From an uncultured Verrucomicrobia subdivision 3 bacterium (GTDB lineage: Bacteria; Verrucomicrobiota; Verrucomicrobiia; Limisphaerales; UBA11358): a stretch of DNA of 48,559 bases. The stretch is from positions 1 to 48,559 of the forward strand of contig CAIQEI010000021.1 in assembly GCA_903870815.1 (NCBI GenBank), given 5' to 3'. The translations under genes and the position numbers were made by a program. The notes under the pieces were generated by a model. It worked only from the letters and a program-made list of their open reading frames with translations, did not search any database and was not told the DNA's origin. This document shows, piece after piece, positions 33,613 through 42,964 of the stretch. Numbering within the stretch: position 1 is the stretch's first letter; each line of letters starts with the position of its first letter.

Positions 33613-34644
33613 AAATCAGAATTCACCTCAGCATCATATTTGCGGCAGCCTCATGGCTGCTTACGGGAGTAAAAGTCCTTGCGCAAAGTTCAGCCAACGG
33701 GCCGCAAATGGATCCCGAAATAGCCGAAATGCTGTCCACCAATCCGCCGCCGCAGGGCTACTCAACGCGGCTTAATTATGTGAGAATCTTTACCAGTCAA
33801 AACGATATTCACAAAGCCTACCGCTCCGGGCAATTGACCAAGGGCGAAACCATGATTGCCACCCGAACACTGGAGGCCATGGCGTCGTTTGACACGTTTG
33901 GCAAGGTGATTGACCAGAACGGTCAGCCAGTTGCCGGCGTCCAAGTATTGAGCCATTTGATGGAAGGGCTGGGAGGCTTTAAAGAGCGCGACACGGCGAC
34001 GGACGCCAACGGCTTGTTTCATTATGTGGGATTGCACGGCATGGCGTTAATTATGCACTTTAAAAAGGAAGGCTATGAGTTTAACGAGCGGTCGATGCCT
34101 GAACGTCCTTCAGATTATCTGCCTGATCCATACAATCCATTGATTATTCACATGTGGAAGCTCAGGGGTGCGGAGCCGATGCGGCATATACAGATTGACC
34201 GTCATATTTCTTGCGACGGCAGCGTCAAGAGATTTGATTTGCTGTCCTCCACGCAAGGAAACACCGGAGATTTGATAGTAACTCTGAACCGAGACCCGTT
34301 GATGCGGAACCGTAATGAGGGGGGCAAACCTTTCAATTGGACGGCAACTTTTGCCATTACTAATGGTGGGTTAATGGAAATTCCCCCCCAACACCATCTA
34401 TCCGTATGAAGCGCCGGCAGAAGGTTACCAGCCCGTGATAAAATGAAACTATCCGACCAACATGGTGGGGTGGAGAAGTAACATCAAACGAGATTATTAC
34501 TTCAAATGCCAAAACGGACAGAGTTACGGACGTATGAGCATTGAAATATGGGCCGGCGGGCTAACTCCTGAAATGGCTTTTAGCTTGGAAAGCTTCGCCA
34601 ATCCCGGTGGCTCGCGGAACCTGGAGTTTGATCCGAGCAAATAA
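33609..34644 (+). pseudogene. Broken tandem paralog of the preceding secreted protein
   Basis: The paralog is translated from ATG 33609 for 266 residues (signal MKIRIHLSIIFAAASWLLTG; regulatory-like domain FDTFGKVIDQNGQPVAGVQV) until a stop at 34407-34409. Comparison with the upstream gene shows the remainder is still present in another frame: after a seven-C run at 34383-34389, one base less restores NTIYPYEAPAEGYQP, matching SPYPYWAPESGYQP. That frame then meets TGA at 34444-34446 and continues intact (NYPTNMVGW to NLEFDPSK) to 34644. So there are two lesions, a +1 frameshift and a nonsense codon, unless either is a sequencing error. The shortened 266-residue product may still be made. Confidence 0.85.
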
Positions 34645-34673
34645 ATCATTGGATGAACCGTCAATAACCGCCC

Positions 34674-35540
34674 ATGTCCATGCCCATCTTCTTTGACACG
34701 CACGCGCACCTGGATTATCCCGAATACGAAAAGGATTTTCTGGAAGTCCTCGCCCGGGCCGCCGCCGCCGGCATCACCAAGATCATTTCCATCGGCACCA
34801 GCCTGGACAGCAGCCGCCGCGCAATCGCGCTCGCGGAACAGCATCCGGCCATCTACGCCGCCGTCGGCTGGCATCCGTCCGAAGCGCTGGAAGCCCCCGC
34901 CGATCTCCGCCCTGCCCTGCGCGAACTCGCGCAGCATCCCAAAGTCGTCGCCATCGGCGAGACCGGGCTGGATTATTATCGTTTGCCCAGCATGAAACCG
35001 GAAAGTTGGAGTTCACGCTTCAGCGTGTCCGGGGACAAGCTTAAGCTTGAACTCCAGCAAGCCGACATCGATTACAAACGGCGGCAGGCGGAGATTTTCC
35101 AGCAGCAGCTTGAGGTGGCGGCGGAGCTTGGCCTCAACGCCATCATCCACCAGCGCGCATCCTTTGATGACACCCTCGCGCAGCTCGCTCCGTTCGCCGG
35201 CCGGGTGCGCGGCGTGTTTCATTGCTTTGGCGAGAGCGTGGAGCGGTTGCAGCAGGTCCTTGCCCTCGGCTCGCTGGTCAGCTACACCGGCATTGTGACC
35301 TTCAAGAACGCCCAGAACGTCCGCGCCGCCCTGGCCGCCACGCCGCTGGACCGGTTCATGCTCGAAACGGATTGTCCGTATCTCGCCCCGGTGCCCTATC
35401 GCGGCCAGCGCGGCGAGCCGGCCTTCGTGAAGGAGATTGCCGAAACCGTCGCGCAGGTGAAGGGCTGCCCGCTGGAGGAGCTCAGCGCCGCCACCGGCCG
35501 CACCGCGCACGAATTTTTCCACAAGCTTGGAAGGCCGTGA
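34674..35540 (+). CDS. tatD: TatD family metal-dependent DNase
   Basis: A 288-residue TIM-barrel hydrolase of the TatD nuclease family. Metal ligands are visible in FFDTHAHLDYP (His 10 and 12), AIGETGLDYYR (Glu near 96), NAIIHQR (His near 158), VFHCFGES and the C-terminal LETDCPYLAPVP (Asp near 230). Residues 112-128 (WSSRFSVSGDKLKLELQ) fall between YYRLPS and DYKRRQAEIF, where family members normally have a short link, and are encoded by a 50-nt palindromic element. A Met two codons later is an alternative start. The alpha/beta hydrolase gene begins on the very next base, so the two are probably cotranscribed. Confidence 0.93.
   Translation: MSMPIFFDTHAHLDYPEYEKDFLEVLARAAAAGITKIISIGTSLDSSRRAIALAEQHPAIYAAVGWHPSEALEAPADLRPALRELAQHPKVVAIGETGLDYYRLPSMKPESWSSRFSVSGDKLKLELQQADIDYKRRQAEIFQQQLEVAAELGLNAIIHQRASFDDTLAQLAPFAGRVRGVFHCFGESVERLQQVLALGSLVSYTGIVTFKNAQNVRAALAATPLDRFMLETDCPYLAPVPYRGQRGEPAFVKEIAETVAQVKGCPLEELSAATGRTAHEFFHKLGRP
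35007..35056. repeat. Cloverleaf-like palindromic element inside tatD
   Basis: Outer arms TGGAGTT (35007-35013) and AACTCCA (35050-35056) enclose two small hairpins, CACGCT-TC-AGCGTG (35014-35027) and CAAGCT-TA-AGCTTG (35036-35049), joined by TCCGGGGA. The two halves are inverse copies over 24 nt with only three differences. These differences keep the inner stems paired (C-G in one, A-T in the other). The reading frame of tatD runs through without a stop. Confidence 0.9.
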
Positions 35541-36302
35541 ATGCCCGAGGAACTCCAGGTGCGGATCCACGGTGACGCGGCGCTGCCCACGCTGATCTAT
35601 CTGCCGGGCATCCACGGCGATTGGACCCTTGTCGGCGATTTCCGACGGCAGCTCGCCGGCACCGTGCGCTTTGTGGAGTTCACCTATCCGCGCACGCTCA
35701 TCTGGTCGCTGGACGACTATGCGGCGGCCATTGAATCCGCCCTCGCGCAAAACGGGATCACCGCCGGCTGGCTGCTGGGTGAATCCTACGGTTCCCAGGT
35801 GCTCTGGACCATGATCCGGCGGCAACACTTCGCGGCGCAGGGAATCATCCTCGCCGGCGGCTTCGTCAAACATCCGCTCTACTGGGGCGTCCGGCTGGTG
35901 GAGTTTTTCTTTGCGCGGATGCCGTCCCGGCTGCTGCGCTGGCTGCTCCACGGCTTCGCCTGGATGGCGCGGTTCCGCTACCGGCACTCGCCGGAGACAC
36001 GCGAAAACTTCACGGAATTCATCGCCCGCCGGACGGAGCTGGATCGCCAGGCCGCCCTACACCGGCTCCGGCAAGTGGCCGGATCCGACCCGCGCGAAAC
36101 CGCCCGCGCCACCCGCCTGCCGGTCTATTGCCTCAGCGGCGGGCTGGACCCCATCGTGCCGTGGCCGTTGACGCGGCGCTGGTTGCGGCGGCATTGCCCG
36201 GCCCTGCGCGGCGACCGCATCCTCTGGACCGCCGACCATAATGTCCTCGGCACCGGGCACGTCGAGGCCGCGCGGCAGACGCTGGCCTGGCTGCGGGCCT
36301 GA
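35541..36302 (+). CDS. Alpha/beta hydrolase
   Basis: A 253-residue hydrolase. The strand-turn opening is LIYLPGIHGDWTL, the nucleophile elbow is LLGESYGSQV (Ser near residue 82), an acid candidate is in CLSGGLDPIVPW (Asp near 198) and the histidine is expected in TADHNVLGTGH (near 230-237). A cap region rich in Arg and aromatic residues lies at about 115-165 (MPSRLLRWLLHGFAWMARFR), which may contact membranes or bulky lipids. It starts on the base after the tatD stop. The substrate is unknown; esterase or thioesterase activity would fit the fold. Confidence 0.83.
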   Translation: MPEELQVRIHGDAALPTLIYLPGIHGDWTLVGDFRRQLAGTVRFVEFTYPRTLIWSLDDYAAAIESALAQNGITAGWLLGESYGSQVLWTMIRRQHFAAQGIILAGGFVKHPLYWGVRLVEFFFARMPSRLLRWLLHGFAWMARFRYRHSPETRENFTEFIARRTELDRQAALHRLRQVAGSDPRETARATRLPVYCLSGGLDPIVPWPLTRRWLRRHCPALRGDRILWTADHNVLGTGHVEAARQTLAWLRA

Positions 36303-36349
36303 CGGGTTTCCGTTGGCAGCCCGGCAAATCCGTTCTATCTTTCGGAAAA

Positions 36350-36622
36350 ATGATTCGCGCCATGACCAAATCGCAGGTATTGGACCGCTACTTTCTGGAT
36401 GCCCGGCACAAACTGGTGGATCTCGCCGCCTTCCTCGACCGCGTGGACCGCGCGGGCGGCCCGGCGGATTTCCGGCTGAAAAGTTTTCGCGCCGCCCTCG
36501 CCCAGCTGGACGGCCGGCGGAAGCACAAGGCCAAAGCCGTCCTGCTGGCCTTCAGCGACCTCACCACCCAACCCATCGCCACCGCTACCACCAAATCCGC
36601 CTGCGGCGCGGCAAAGCGTTAA
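36350..36622 (+). CDS. Small conserved-looking hypothetical protein
   Basis: A 90-residue protein, probably starting at Met 5 (36362, MTKSQVLDRYFLDARHKLVD). It is helical with alternating charged and hydrophobic residues (LAAFLDRVDRAGGPADFRLK, SFRAALAQLDGRRKHKAKAV) and ends in TTQPIATATTKSACGAAKR. I recall similar short proteins with the YF(L/M)DAR and FLDRVDRA words in verrucomicrobia and planctomycetes, but cannot verify this. It follows the alpha/beta hydrolase by about 50 nt. No function can be given. Confidence 0.65.
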   Translation: MIRAMTKSQVLDRYFLDARHKLVDLAAFLDRVDRAGGPADFRLKSFRAALAQLDGRRKHKAKAVLLAFSDLTTQPIATATTKSACGAAKR

Positions 36623-36640
36623 TATTGAGGCTCAGTTCGG

Positions 36641-36925
36641 AACAGCGGTCTGAGACCGTCTGCGGTTTAAAATCGCACCACTATCAGATCGTTGTAGCGG
36701 CGCTTTGTGAGAGCCGTTTGATTATCAATTCGGCGGTCACAGACCGCCGCTACAGTGCAATTCCAAACTGAAAATGGTATGAGATATTTGGAAACCCGGC
36801 CGGGTCTGGGAGAATGTTTTTAGCGAGGCGGAATTTGGCGCGGTCTCAGCCAAGACAGTAGAGAACCACAAGCATTCCAAAACGTGGTTGCGTAGACAGG
36901 GCGCGACACTCCGTGCGCCCCACTG
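36641..36925. repeat. Cluster of intergenic palindromic repeats
   Basis: The 322-nt gap before smc's end carries no gene. It holds CGGTCTGAGACCG (36646-36658); an inverted repeat with 23-nt arms at 36694-36716 and 36731-36753 (19 of 23 paired, outer word GTAGCGGCG, loop holding TTGATTATCAA); a small AACCAC/GTGGTT pair at 36864-36889; and GGGCGC/GCGCCC (36899-36904 with 36915-36920). The GTAGCGGCGGTC-like and GGGCGCACGGAG-like words remind me of repeats frequent in verrucomicrobial genomes; the copy number cannot be checked here. Confidence 0.75.
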
Positions 36926-36944
36926 TGTTTGAACCGGATGCGCC

Positions 36945-39900
36945 CTAGCTTACGGTCGATACCGCCTCGGGCTGCGGCAACTCCTCTGCCTTGTGGAATT
37001 TCACGCTGACGATCTTGCTCACGCCGTGTTCCTGCATGGTCACACCGTAAAGCACGTCGGCCATACCGATGGTGCGCTTGTTGTGCGTGATAATAATGAA
37101 CTGCGAGTGCACGATGAACCGCTGCAAAATTTTCACAAACCGCACGACATTGGATTCGTCGAGCGGCGCGTCCAACTCGTCCAACACGCAGAACGGGCTG
37201 GGCTTGACCTGATAGATGGAGAAGAGCAGCGACACGGCGGTCATGGTCTGCTCGCCGCCGGACAGGAGTGAGATGCTCTGCAACTGTTTGCCGGGCGGCC
37301 GCGCCACGATGTCGATGCCGCTTTCCAAAACGTCGTTTTCGTCGGACAAAATCAAATCCGCCTTGCCGCCGCCGAACACCTCCACGAACATGAGGCGAAA
37401 ATTGTCGCGGATCTTTTCGAACGTCTCCAGGAACATCTGCCGCGTCTGCGTGTTGATACGGTTGATGACCTCAAGCAACTGGGTCTTGGCGTTCACCAGA
37501 TCGTCGTACTGCGTGGTGAGGAACTGGTGGCGCTGCTCGGTCTCCTCGTATTCCTCGATGGCGACCAGGTTCACCGGCCCCATCTCGTCAATCTTCTGCT
37601 GCAAAGTCTCGACCTGCTGCGAAACGGAGTTCCAGTCAGTGGCCGCGCCGCTCACGGCCATCTGCTCGGGCGTCAGCGTCTCGATTTTGGCCGGGCCTTC
37701 GTCCGCGTAGGTGATGGTGATGCACTCGCTGCGGATGTCATCGAGGTTCAGGTGATATTTCTGCTGCACCTTTTCGCGCAGGTTCTGCACCGACATGTTT
37801 TTCTGCGCCAACTCGACCTCCACCGCGCCGCGTGAATTTTGCAACTCCGTCAAGCGGTTCCGCTGGCCGCGCAAATTTTCTTCGCGCGTGGAGATTTCGC
37901 CATCCTGTGAATTTTTGCGGCCGATGAGCTCGGCGGTCTGGGCGCTGACCTGTTCGCGCTCGTGCTGCAGCCGCTCAATCTGGCCGCGCGATTCCTGAAT
38001 CTCGGCCTGCGCCTGCTCCTGGCGGGAGATGAAGGAGGAACATTCGGCCTTGCGCTGCCCGACAACCTGCGTGAGTTCCTGGATGCGCGACTCCAGCGCC
38101 GTGCGCTGCAGCTTGAACGAAGACGCGAGCTGCTCGTCCGACGCGAGGGCGACCTTGCTCTCAGTCAACGCGGCATTCGCAACGTCGCGGGCCTGGCGCA
38201 AATTTTCGAGCTCGGCGGTCAGCGCGGCGACCGATTCCTGACCGGCGCGTTCGCGGGCCTCGAGTTCGTTCAGCCGGTCGGTGAGCGCCGCGCGCTTCTG
38301 CAAACCTTCCTGCTCCTGCGCGGCAAGACTTTGCACCTCGAACATCACCGTTTCAATCTTCTGGTGAAGCAGGCGGTTGGAGTTTTGCAACGCCTTGAAC
38401 TCGCCTTCGCGGGTGGCTATGGCGACTTCCTGCACCCGCAATTCGGTCTGCGCCTGCTGCAAGCTGGCCTGCAAATCGGTCTGCTCGCTCAAGAGCTCGC
38501 CGCGCTTGCGGCTCGCTGCCTCCACGAGATTTTGCAGTTCGGCCAATTCGGCCTGCAGCTCGGTGATCTGGTTTTTCCGGCCCAGAATCGAGCTGGGCGC
38601 CTTGCCGTTGCCGCCCTTGTTCAAATAGCCGCCGGTATAAATACCGTGCCGGTTCAGGAGCTCGCCACCGAGCGTGACGAAGTCGCACCCGGCGTGGCCA
38701 TTCTGGATTTGCGACGTAGCGGTGCCGAGGTCGGAGGCGATGAAGGTGCGGCCCAGCAGCGATTTCAAAAGTGCTTCCACCTGCGGCTCGGCATGAATGA
38801 CGCTCATCGCATGGACAATCTGGCCGGTCTGCAGGCCAGCCTGCGCCGCCTCGCTCTTTTCGCCCGGCGCCATTTCGCCGACAAATGAAAGCTGCTTCTC
38901 ATCCTGGTATTGCTGGATGGCCAGCGCGGCCACACTCGCGCGACCGGACTTGTTTGCACTCAAGTCGGCAAGAATTTCCTGCGCGGAAGACGGCTGCTCG
39001 GTCAACACCAGTTGCAAATTATGGCCGAGCGCGTTTTCCACAGCGGTGACAAATTGATCCGGCACGCGGATGCGGTCCGCCAGCGAGCCAATGACCGAGC
39101 GCGACTGGCGCAGCGCCGCGACCGCGCCGGCGTCAAACCCCTCATGCGAGCCTTCCAGCTGTTCCAGCACGGTCAGGCGCGAACGCTTGTCGGATTGCTG
39201 ATGTAAAAACTTGTCCTGCTCGGTCGAGGCCGTCTGCAGTTCCGTCTGCAATTCACGCAGCCGGTTCTGCCGCTGCTCGACCGAGCCGCGCGTGGTGGCA
39301 ACGTTCAGTTTTTCCACCTCGACGCTCGCGGTGAATTCCAGCAAACGCGATTCCAGGCCGGTGCGCTCCACTTCGAGCTGGATTTTTTCGGCCGAGAGCT
39401 TCTCCAAACGAACGACATTCCCCTGCTTCTGTAAATCCAGCGCCGTGATTTCGTTCCGGATGCGCGACAAGTCTTGGGCGGCGGCGAAGGCGGCGCCCTG
39501 CGCCAGCCGCAATTGCTCCTGCCGGTCGCGCAAATCGTTTTCGATTTGTTGCAAACCTTCGCGTTTCGCCTGCAGGCTTTCGCGGTGCTGCGCCAGCGCG
39601 GTTTCGGCGACGCCGAGACGTTCGGTGACGGAAACCAGCTCGCCCGCGGCTGCGTGGCAGCGCTCTTCAGCCTGCGTGATTTCAGCCAGCGCCCGGGCGT
39701 TTTGCGATTCGATTTCGCGCAGGCGCTCCTCATTGAACTGGATGCGGCTTTCATGGCGGTCAATGCCCGCCTTCAATTCCAGCCCGCGCTGCTGCTGCGC
39801 GGCGACCTCATGTTCGAGGTCGGAAAGAAGTTCGCGCAGTTTCGTGATTTCATTTTCAAACCGGAGAATTTCATTTGATCCGGTTTCAATTTCGTTGCGC

Positions 39901-40670
39901 AGATTTTCAACGGCGGCCTGGCGTTCGGAGATTTCACCCTGCAGCACGTCGAACTGATGCCGGGCCAGTTGCGTTTCTAGATGCTGCAGCTCCTGCGAAA
40001 TCTGTTTGTAGCGGCGCGCCTTGCCGGCCTGGCGCTGGAGCGAGCCGATCTGCCGCTTCACCTCTTTGATCGTGTCGGCGATACGCAGCAGATTTTGCTC
40101 CGTGTATTCCAGCTTGCGGAGCGATTCCTTTTTCTGCGACTTGAATTTCGTGATGCCGGCGGCTTCCTCAAAAATCATCCGGCGGTCTTCGGGCTTGCTG
40201 GAAAGGATCTGCGTGATGTGGCCCTGCGCCAGAATGCTGTAGCTGGTGCGACCGATGCCGGTGCCCATGAAAAGCTGCTGGATGTCCTTAAGCCGGCAGG
40301 GCGTGCGATTGAGAAAATACTCGCTGCCGCCGTCGCGGAAAATCCGGCGCGTGAGCGTGACTTCGTCATAGGTAACTTCCACGCCCGCCGCGCGCAAACT
40401 TTCTTCGCCGACGCCGCCGAGCGTGAGCGAAACTTCGCCCATGCCCATCGGCTTGCGGCCGTCGGTTCCGTTGAAGATCACGTCTGCCATTTCGCCACCG
40501 CGCAGCGCTTTGGCCGACTGCTCGCCGAGCACCCAGCGGATGGCATCCGAGACGTTGGATTTGCCGCAGCCGTTCGGTCCGACAATGGCGGTGACGCCGG
40601 GCTGAAAGTTCAGCGCCGTCTTGTCCGCGAAGGACTTGAAGCCAAAAACTGTGAGATTCTTGAGATACAT
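36945..40670 (-). CDS. smc: Chromosome segregation protein SMC
   Basis: A 1241-residue SMC ATPase that compacts and segregates the chromosome with ScpA/ScpB. ATG 40670 gives the canonical start [18 protein letters not shown]; an open frame upstream lacks this. Walker [10 protein letters not shown] lies at residues 31-39. Long coiled coils (about 170-500 and 680-1030) surround a hinge (about 510-670, [40 protein letters not shown]). The C-terminal head has [17 protein letters not shown] and Walker [16 protein letters not shown]. Length and order are normal. It is divergent from nothing obvious; a repeat cluster follows its stop. Confidence 0.96.
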   Translation of the reverse strand: MYLKNLTVFGFKSFADKTALNFQPGVTAIVGPNGCGKSNVSDAIRWVLGEQSAKALRGGEMADVIFNGTDGRKPMGMGEVSLTLGGVGEESLRAAGVEVTYDEVTLTRRIFRDGGSEYFLNRTPCRLKDIQQLFMGTGIGRTSYSILAQGHITQILSSKPEDRRMIFEEAAGITKFKSQKKESLRKLEYTEQNLLRIADTIKEVKRQIGSLQRQAGKARRYKQISQELQHLETQLARHQFDVLQGEISERQAAVENLRNEIETGSNEILRFENEITKLRELLSDLEHEVAAQQQRGLELKAGIDRHESRIQFNEERLREIESQNARALAEITQAEERCHAAAGELVSVTERLGVAETALAQHRESLQAKREGLQQIENDLRDRQEQLRLAQGAAFAAAQDLSRIRNEITALDLQKQGNVVRLEKLSAEKIQLEVERTGLESRLLEFTASVEVEKLNVATTRGSVEQRQNRLRELQTELQTASTEQDKFLHQQSDKRSRLTVLEQLEGSHEGFDAGAVAALRQSRSVIGSLADRIRVPDQFVTAVENALGHNLQLVLTEQPSSAQEILADLSANKSGRASVAALAIQQYQDEKQLSFVGEMAPGEKSEAAQAGLQTGQIVHAMSVIHAEPQVEALLKSLLGRTFIASDLGTATSQIQNGHAGCDFVTLGGELLNRHGIYTGGYLNKGGNGKAPSSILGRKNQITELQAELAELQNLVEAASRKRGELLSEQTDLQASLQQAQTELRVQEVAIATREGEFKALQNSNRLLHQKIETVMFEVQSLAAQEQEGLQKRAALTDRLNELEARERAGQESVAALTAELENLRQARDVANAALTESKVALASDEQLASSFKLQRTALESRIQELTQVVGQRKAECSSFISRQEQAQAEIQESRGQIERLQHEREQVSAQTAELIGRKNSQDGEISTREENLRGQRNRLTELQNSRGAVEVELAQKNMSVQNLREKVQQKYHLNLDDIRSECITITYADEGPAKIETLTPEQMAVSGAATDWNSVSQQVETLQQKIDEMGPVNLVAIEEYEETEQRHQFLTTQYDDLVNAKTQLLEVINRINTQTRQMFLETFEKIRDNFRLMFVEVFGGGKADLILSDENDVLESGIDIVARPPGKQLQSISLLSGGEQTMTAVSLLFSIYQVKPSPFCVLDELDAPLDESNVVRFVKILQRFIVHSQFIIITHNKRTIGMADVLYGVTMQEHGVSKIVSVKFHKAEELPQPEAVSTVS

Positions 40671-40913
40671 AATCTTGTTGGGTCTAGCCAACCAAAGCTG
40701 GCGGTTTGTGTAAAGAGAAAACCACAATATGTTGTACACAATCCCGATTGTAGCGCAACTAATTGGTGAGGAACCGAGGTTTGAATTGCGCTAAAACCGT
40801 GACTTTTACCGTTAATACTTCCAATTTCTACGCCCAAATATCGAGTTCGTCAATTGAAAATTAGTGTTGGGTCAAGGTTGAGCCGAAATCAGAAATGGCG
40901 TCAACAACACCGG

Positions 40914-41669
40914 CTATTTTACCGTGTTGATCAGCGATGCCAGACCTTGAATCCGCACTTCCAGCTTGTCCCCGGACTGGATGGGGCCAACGCCGCTGGG
41001 CGTGCCGGTGAGGATCACGTCGCCGGGCAGCAACGTCATGTGGGTGGAAATGAAGCTGACGATGGCCGCCGGCTTAAAGATGAGCTGCCGCGTGTTGGAA
41101 TTCTGGCGCAACTGGCCGTTCTGAAATTGTTGGATGCTTAATTCATTGGGATCAATCATCGTTTCCACGAAGGGCCCGAGCGGCGTGAAGGTGTCAAAGG
41201 ACTTACAACGCGCCCATTGGGACTCGGCCTTCTGGATCGTCCGGTCGCTGATGTCCTGCGCGGCGGTGTAGCCGAAGATGTAGCGCGCGGCGGCGGCCGG
41301 CGTCACATTGCGAATTTTGCGGCCGATGACCACGGCAAGTTCCGCTTCAAAATCCGTGCGGTGTTCACGGAAGGGAATTTCGATCTTGCCGCCATCCCGC
41401 AGCAGCGAGGTGGTGGCCTTGAACCAGATCAGCGGTTCCTTGGGAAGCTCGCGGCCCATCTCGCGGGCGTGGTCGAGATAATTGATGCCGACGGCGATGA
41501 TCTTGCTCGGCACGACCGGCACCAGCGTTTTGACGCCCCGGCGAGGCGTCAGCTTGCGATCGAACGACGGCGCCCCAAAGACATCACCGCGCAGGCGATA
41601 CAATTCGCCGTCCACGACCTTGGCGTGGAAGATCTCGTCGCCTTTTGAAAATCTGCCGATGGCAGCCAT
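40914..41669 (-). CDS. Fumarylacetoacetate hydrolase family protein
   Basis: A 251-residue FAH-fold metal enzyme. Metal ligands are in FEAELAVVIG (Glu near residues 109-111) and QDISDRTIQ (Asp near 138), and SKIIAVGINYLDHAREMG is the usual strand-helix opening (near 55-72). TPSGVGPIQSGDKLEV near the C-terminus is the typical GTPxGVG segment. The family cleaves or decarboxylates 2-oxo acids, for example acylpyruvates, oxaloacetate or homoprotocatechuate products. No catabolic operon is next to it, so the substrate is open; acylpyruvase or oxaloacetate decarboxylase are reasonable guesses. Confidence 0.88.
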   Translation of the reverse strand: MAAIGRFSKGDEIFHAKVVDGELYRLRGDVFGAPSFDRKLTPRRGVKTLVPVVPSKIIAVGINYLDHAREMGRELPKEPLIWFKATTSLLRDGGKIEIPFREHRTDFEAELAVVIGRKIRNVTPAAAARYIFGYTAAQDISDRTIQKAESQWARCKSFDTFTPLGPFVETMIDPNELSIQQFQNGQLRQNSNTRQLIFKPAAIVSFISTHMTLLPGDVILTGTPSGVGPIQSGDKLEVRIQGLASLINTVK

Positions 41670-41800
41670 AACAAATTATAATTTTCGATTTGCGATCGCC
41701 GGATGAACCGTACCGGAATTCTGCCTCGGAATTAAAAAACCGCAATTCACAATTCACACGCGACGGTTGCCGCTGACCCGATTTAAGGTACATTATCGGC

Positions 41801-41935
41801 ATGAGCTGGCTGACGCAGCAGGAAAAAAAAGTCATCTGCATCGTTCTCGGACTGCTGGTGACGGGCCTGGCGGTGAAATATTATCGCACCGCGCATCCCG
41901 CTGCCGCTGCAACCAGCCAGTTGCTTAAACCCTGA
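41801..41935 (+). CDS. Small single-pass membrane protein (44 residues)
   Basis: ATG 41801 opens a 44-residue frame: MSWLTQQEKKV, a hydrophobic stretch ICIVLGLLVTGLAV (about residues 12-25), then KYYRTAHPAAAATSQLLKP. A polar N-terminus with a membrane helix and a basic start of the tail suggests a small inner-membrane protein. I recall short proteins beginning MSWLTxQE with such a helix in verrucomicrobia, often associated with competence-like or secretion genes, but cannot confirm this. It ends 1 nt before the ATG of the Minf_1886 gene, so the two are likely translated from one message. Confidence 0.68.
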   Translation: MSWLTQQEKKVICIVLGLLVTGLAVKYYRTAHPAAAATSQLLKP

Positions 41936-41936
41936 T

Positions 41937-42356
41937 ATGCAAGAAGTGAATTTCGACGAAGCGCTGGATCAAATTCTCGCGAAGGACAATCGTTTTCATC
42001 GCGATGGCTACCTGTTCATGCGCGAGGCGCTTGACTTCACGCAGAAGCAGGTGGGCCGGGAAAATCTGAACAAGGTGCGCCACGTCACCGGCCAAGAACT
42101 GCTCGACGGCCTCCGGCAATACGCGTTGCAGCAATACGGCCCGATGACGACGACCGTGTTTGAGGAATGGGGCATCCGCAACTGCCAGGACTTTGGCGAA
42201 ATCGTTTTTAACATGGTCGAGAGCGGCCTGCTGGCGAAAACGGAAAAAGACACGCGGGATGATTTTCAGAATAGTTACGATTTCACCGAGGCATTTCGGA
42301 AACCGTTCTGGCCGCAAAGCAGATCGAACCTCGAGACGAAGACAGTCACCGGCTGA
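41937..42356 (+). CDS. Minf_1886 family protein
   Basis: A 139-residue cytoplasmic protein matching the family named after Methylacidiphilum infernorum Minf_1886: NFDEALDQILAKDNRFHRD, AYLFMREALDFTQKQVG-like helices, VRHVTGQELLDGLRQYALQQ, YGPMTTTVFEEWGIRNCQDF and GEIVFNMVESGLLAKTEKD. The family is widespread in the PVC bacteria and of unknown function. Its helical fold and conserved GPMT/EEWGI segment are intact here. It follows a 44-residue membrane protein by one base. Family recognition is from memory and fairly secure. The function cannot be stated. Confidence 0.85.
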   Translation: MQEVNFDEALDQILAKDNRFHRDGYLFMREALDFTQKQVGRENLNKVRHVTGQELLDGLRQYALQQYGPMTTTVFEEWGIRNCQDFGEIVFNMVESGLLAKTEKDTRDDFQNSYDFTEAFRKPFWPQSRSNLETKTVTG

Positions 42357-42458
42357 TTTCGGGGTTTTACTCCGCACTCGGCACCCGGAGGGAAGGCATG
42401 TACATGCGATGGAGGCAAATGCCTTCCGGATTATATTGCCAGGCATCCAACTCGAATT

Positions 42459-42802
42459 ATGCCCGACCTGACATTTCTGCGGAATCAGTTTTGCTGCTTG
42501 CTTGCGATCCTGCTTGTTCCCTTTTTCGCTACCACAGTTATCCCGGCGAAGCGGCCAACCAAAAGTTTGGCAATGTCACCAATGTCACGCTTTCAGTCGA
42601 TGGGACCAATGGGAACGTCACCGCGAACTTCTGGATTGATAACGACGGCGAGGCGGCGGTGACTGCCGTGGCGGCGGGCGCTGCGGCAGCCAACTAGACC
42701 GTGCTCGACAGCGCCACGGAAATCGCCCCCGGCCAGTTCCAATTCATCGACCCGCAAGTGACCAGCGCCGGCGTTCGCTTCTATCGCGTCCGTTCGCCCT
42801 AG
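42459..42802 (+). pseudogene. Remnant of a secreted protein
   Basis: The pieces of one gene lie in different frames. ATG 42459 opens a signal peptide (MPDLTFLRNQFCCLLAILLV to about FFATTVIP). The next frame carries KFGNVTNVTLSVDG and VTANFWIDNDGEAAVTAVAA, reaching TAG at 42695-42697, and then TVLDSATEIAPGQFQFIDPQ followed by RFYRVRSP and a true stop at 42800-42802. The last piece is the C-terminal tail I recall from many verrucomicrobial exported proteins (NW-TVL ... FYRVRSP), with the Trp codon of NWTVL changed to amber. Most of the original length is deleted. The remaining bases of the 608-nt gap (42357-42964) show nothing else. Confidence 0.7.
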
Positions 42803-42964
42803 ACAATCAACCATTTTAACCATCCCACCGGATGGGAACCAACCGCGAAAGCGTTGGTGAAGATTTTCTGAAGCGGGCGGCTCATCCCGGGCACTCACTC
42901 CCCGCCAAATTTAATTGCCCCCGACGCACTTCCGAATACCCTTCCGGTTCGACATTGACCTGAA

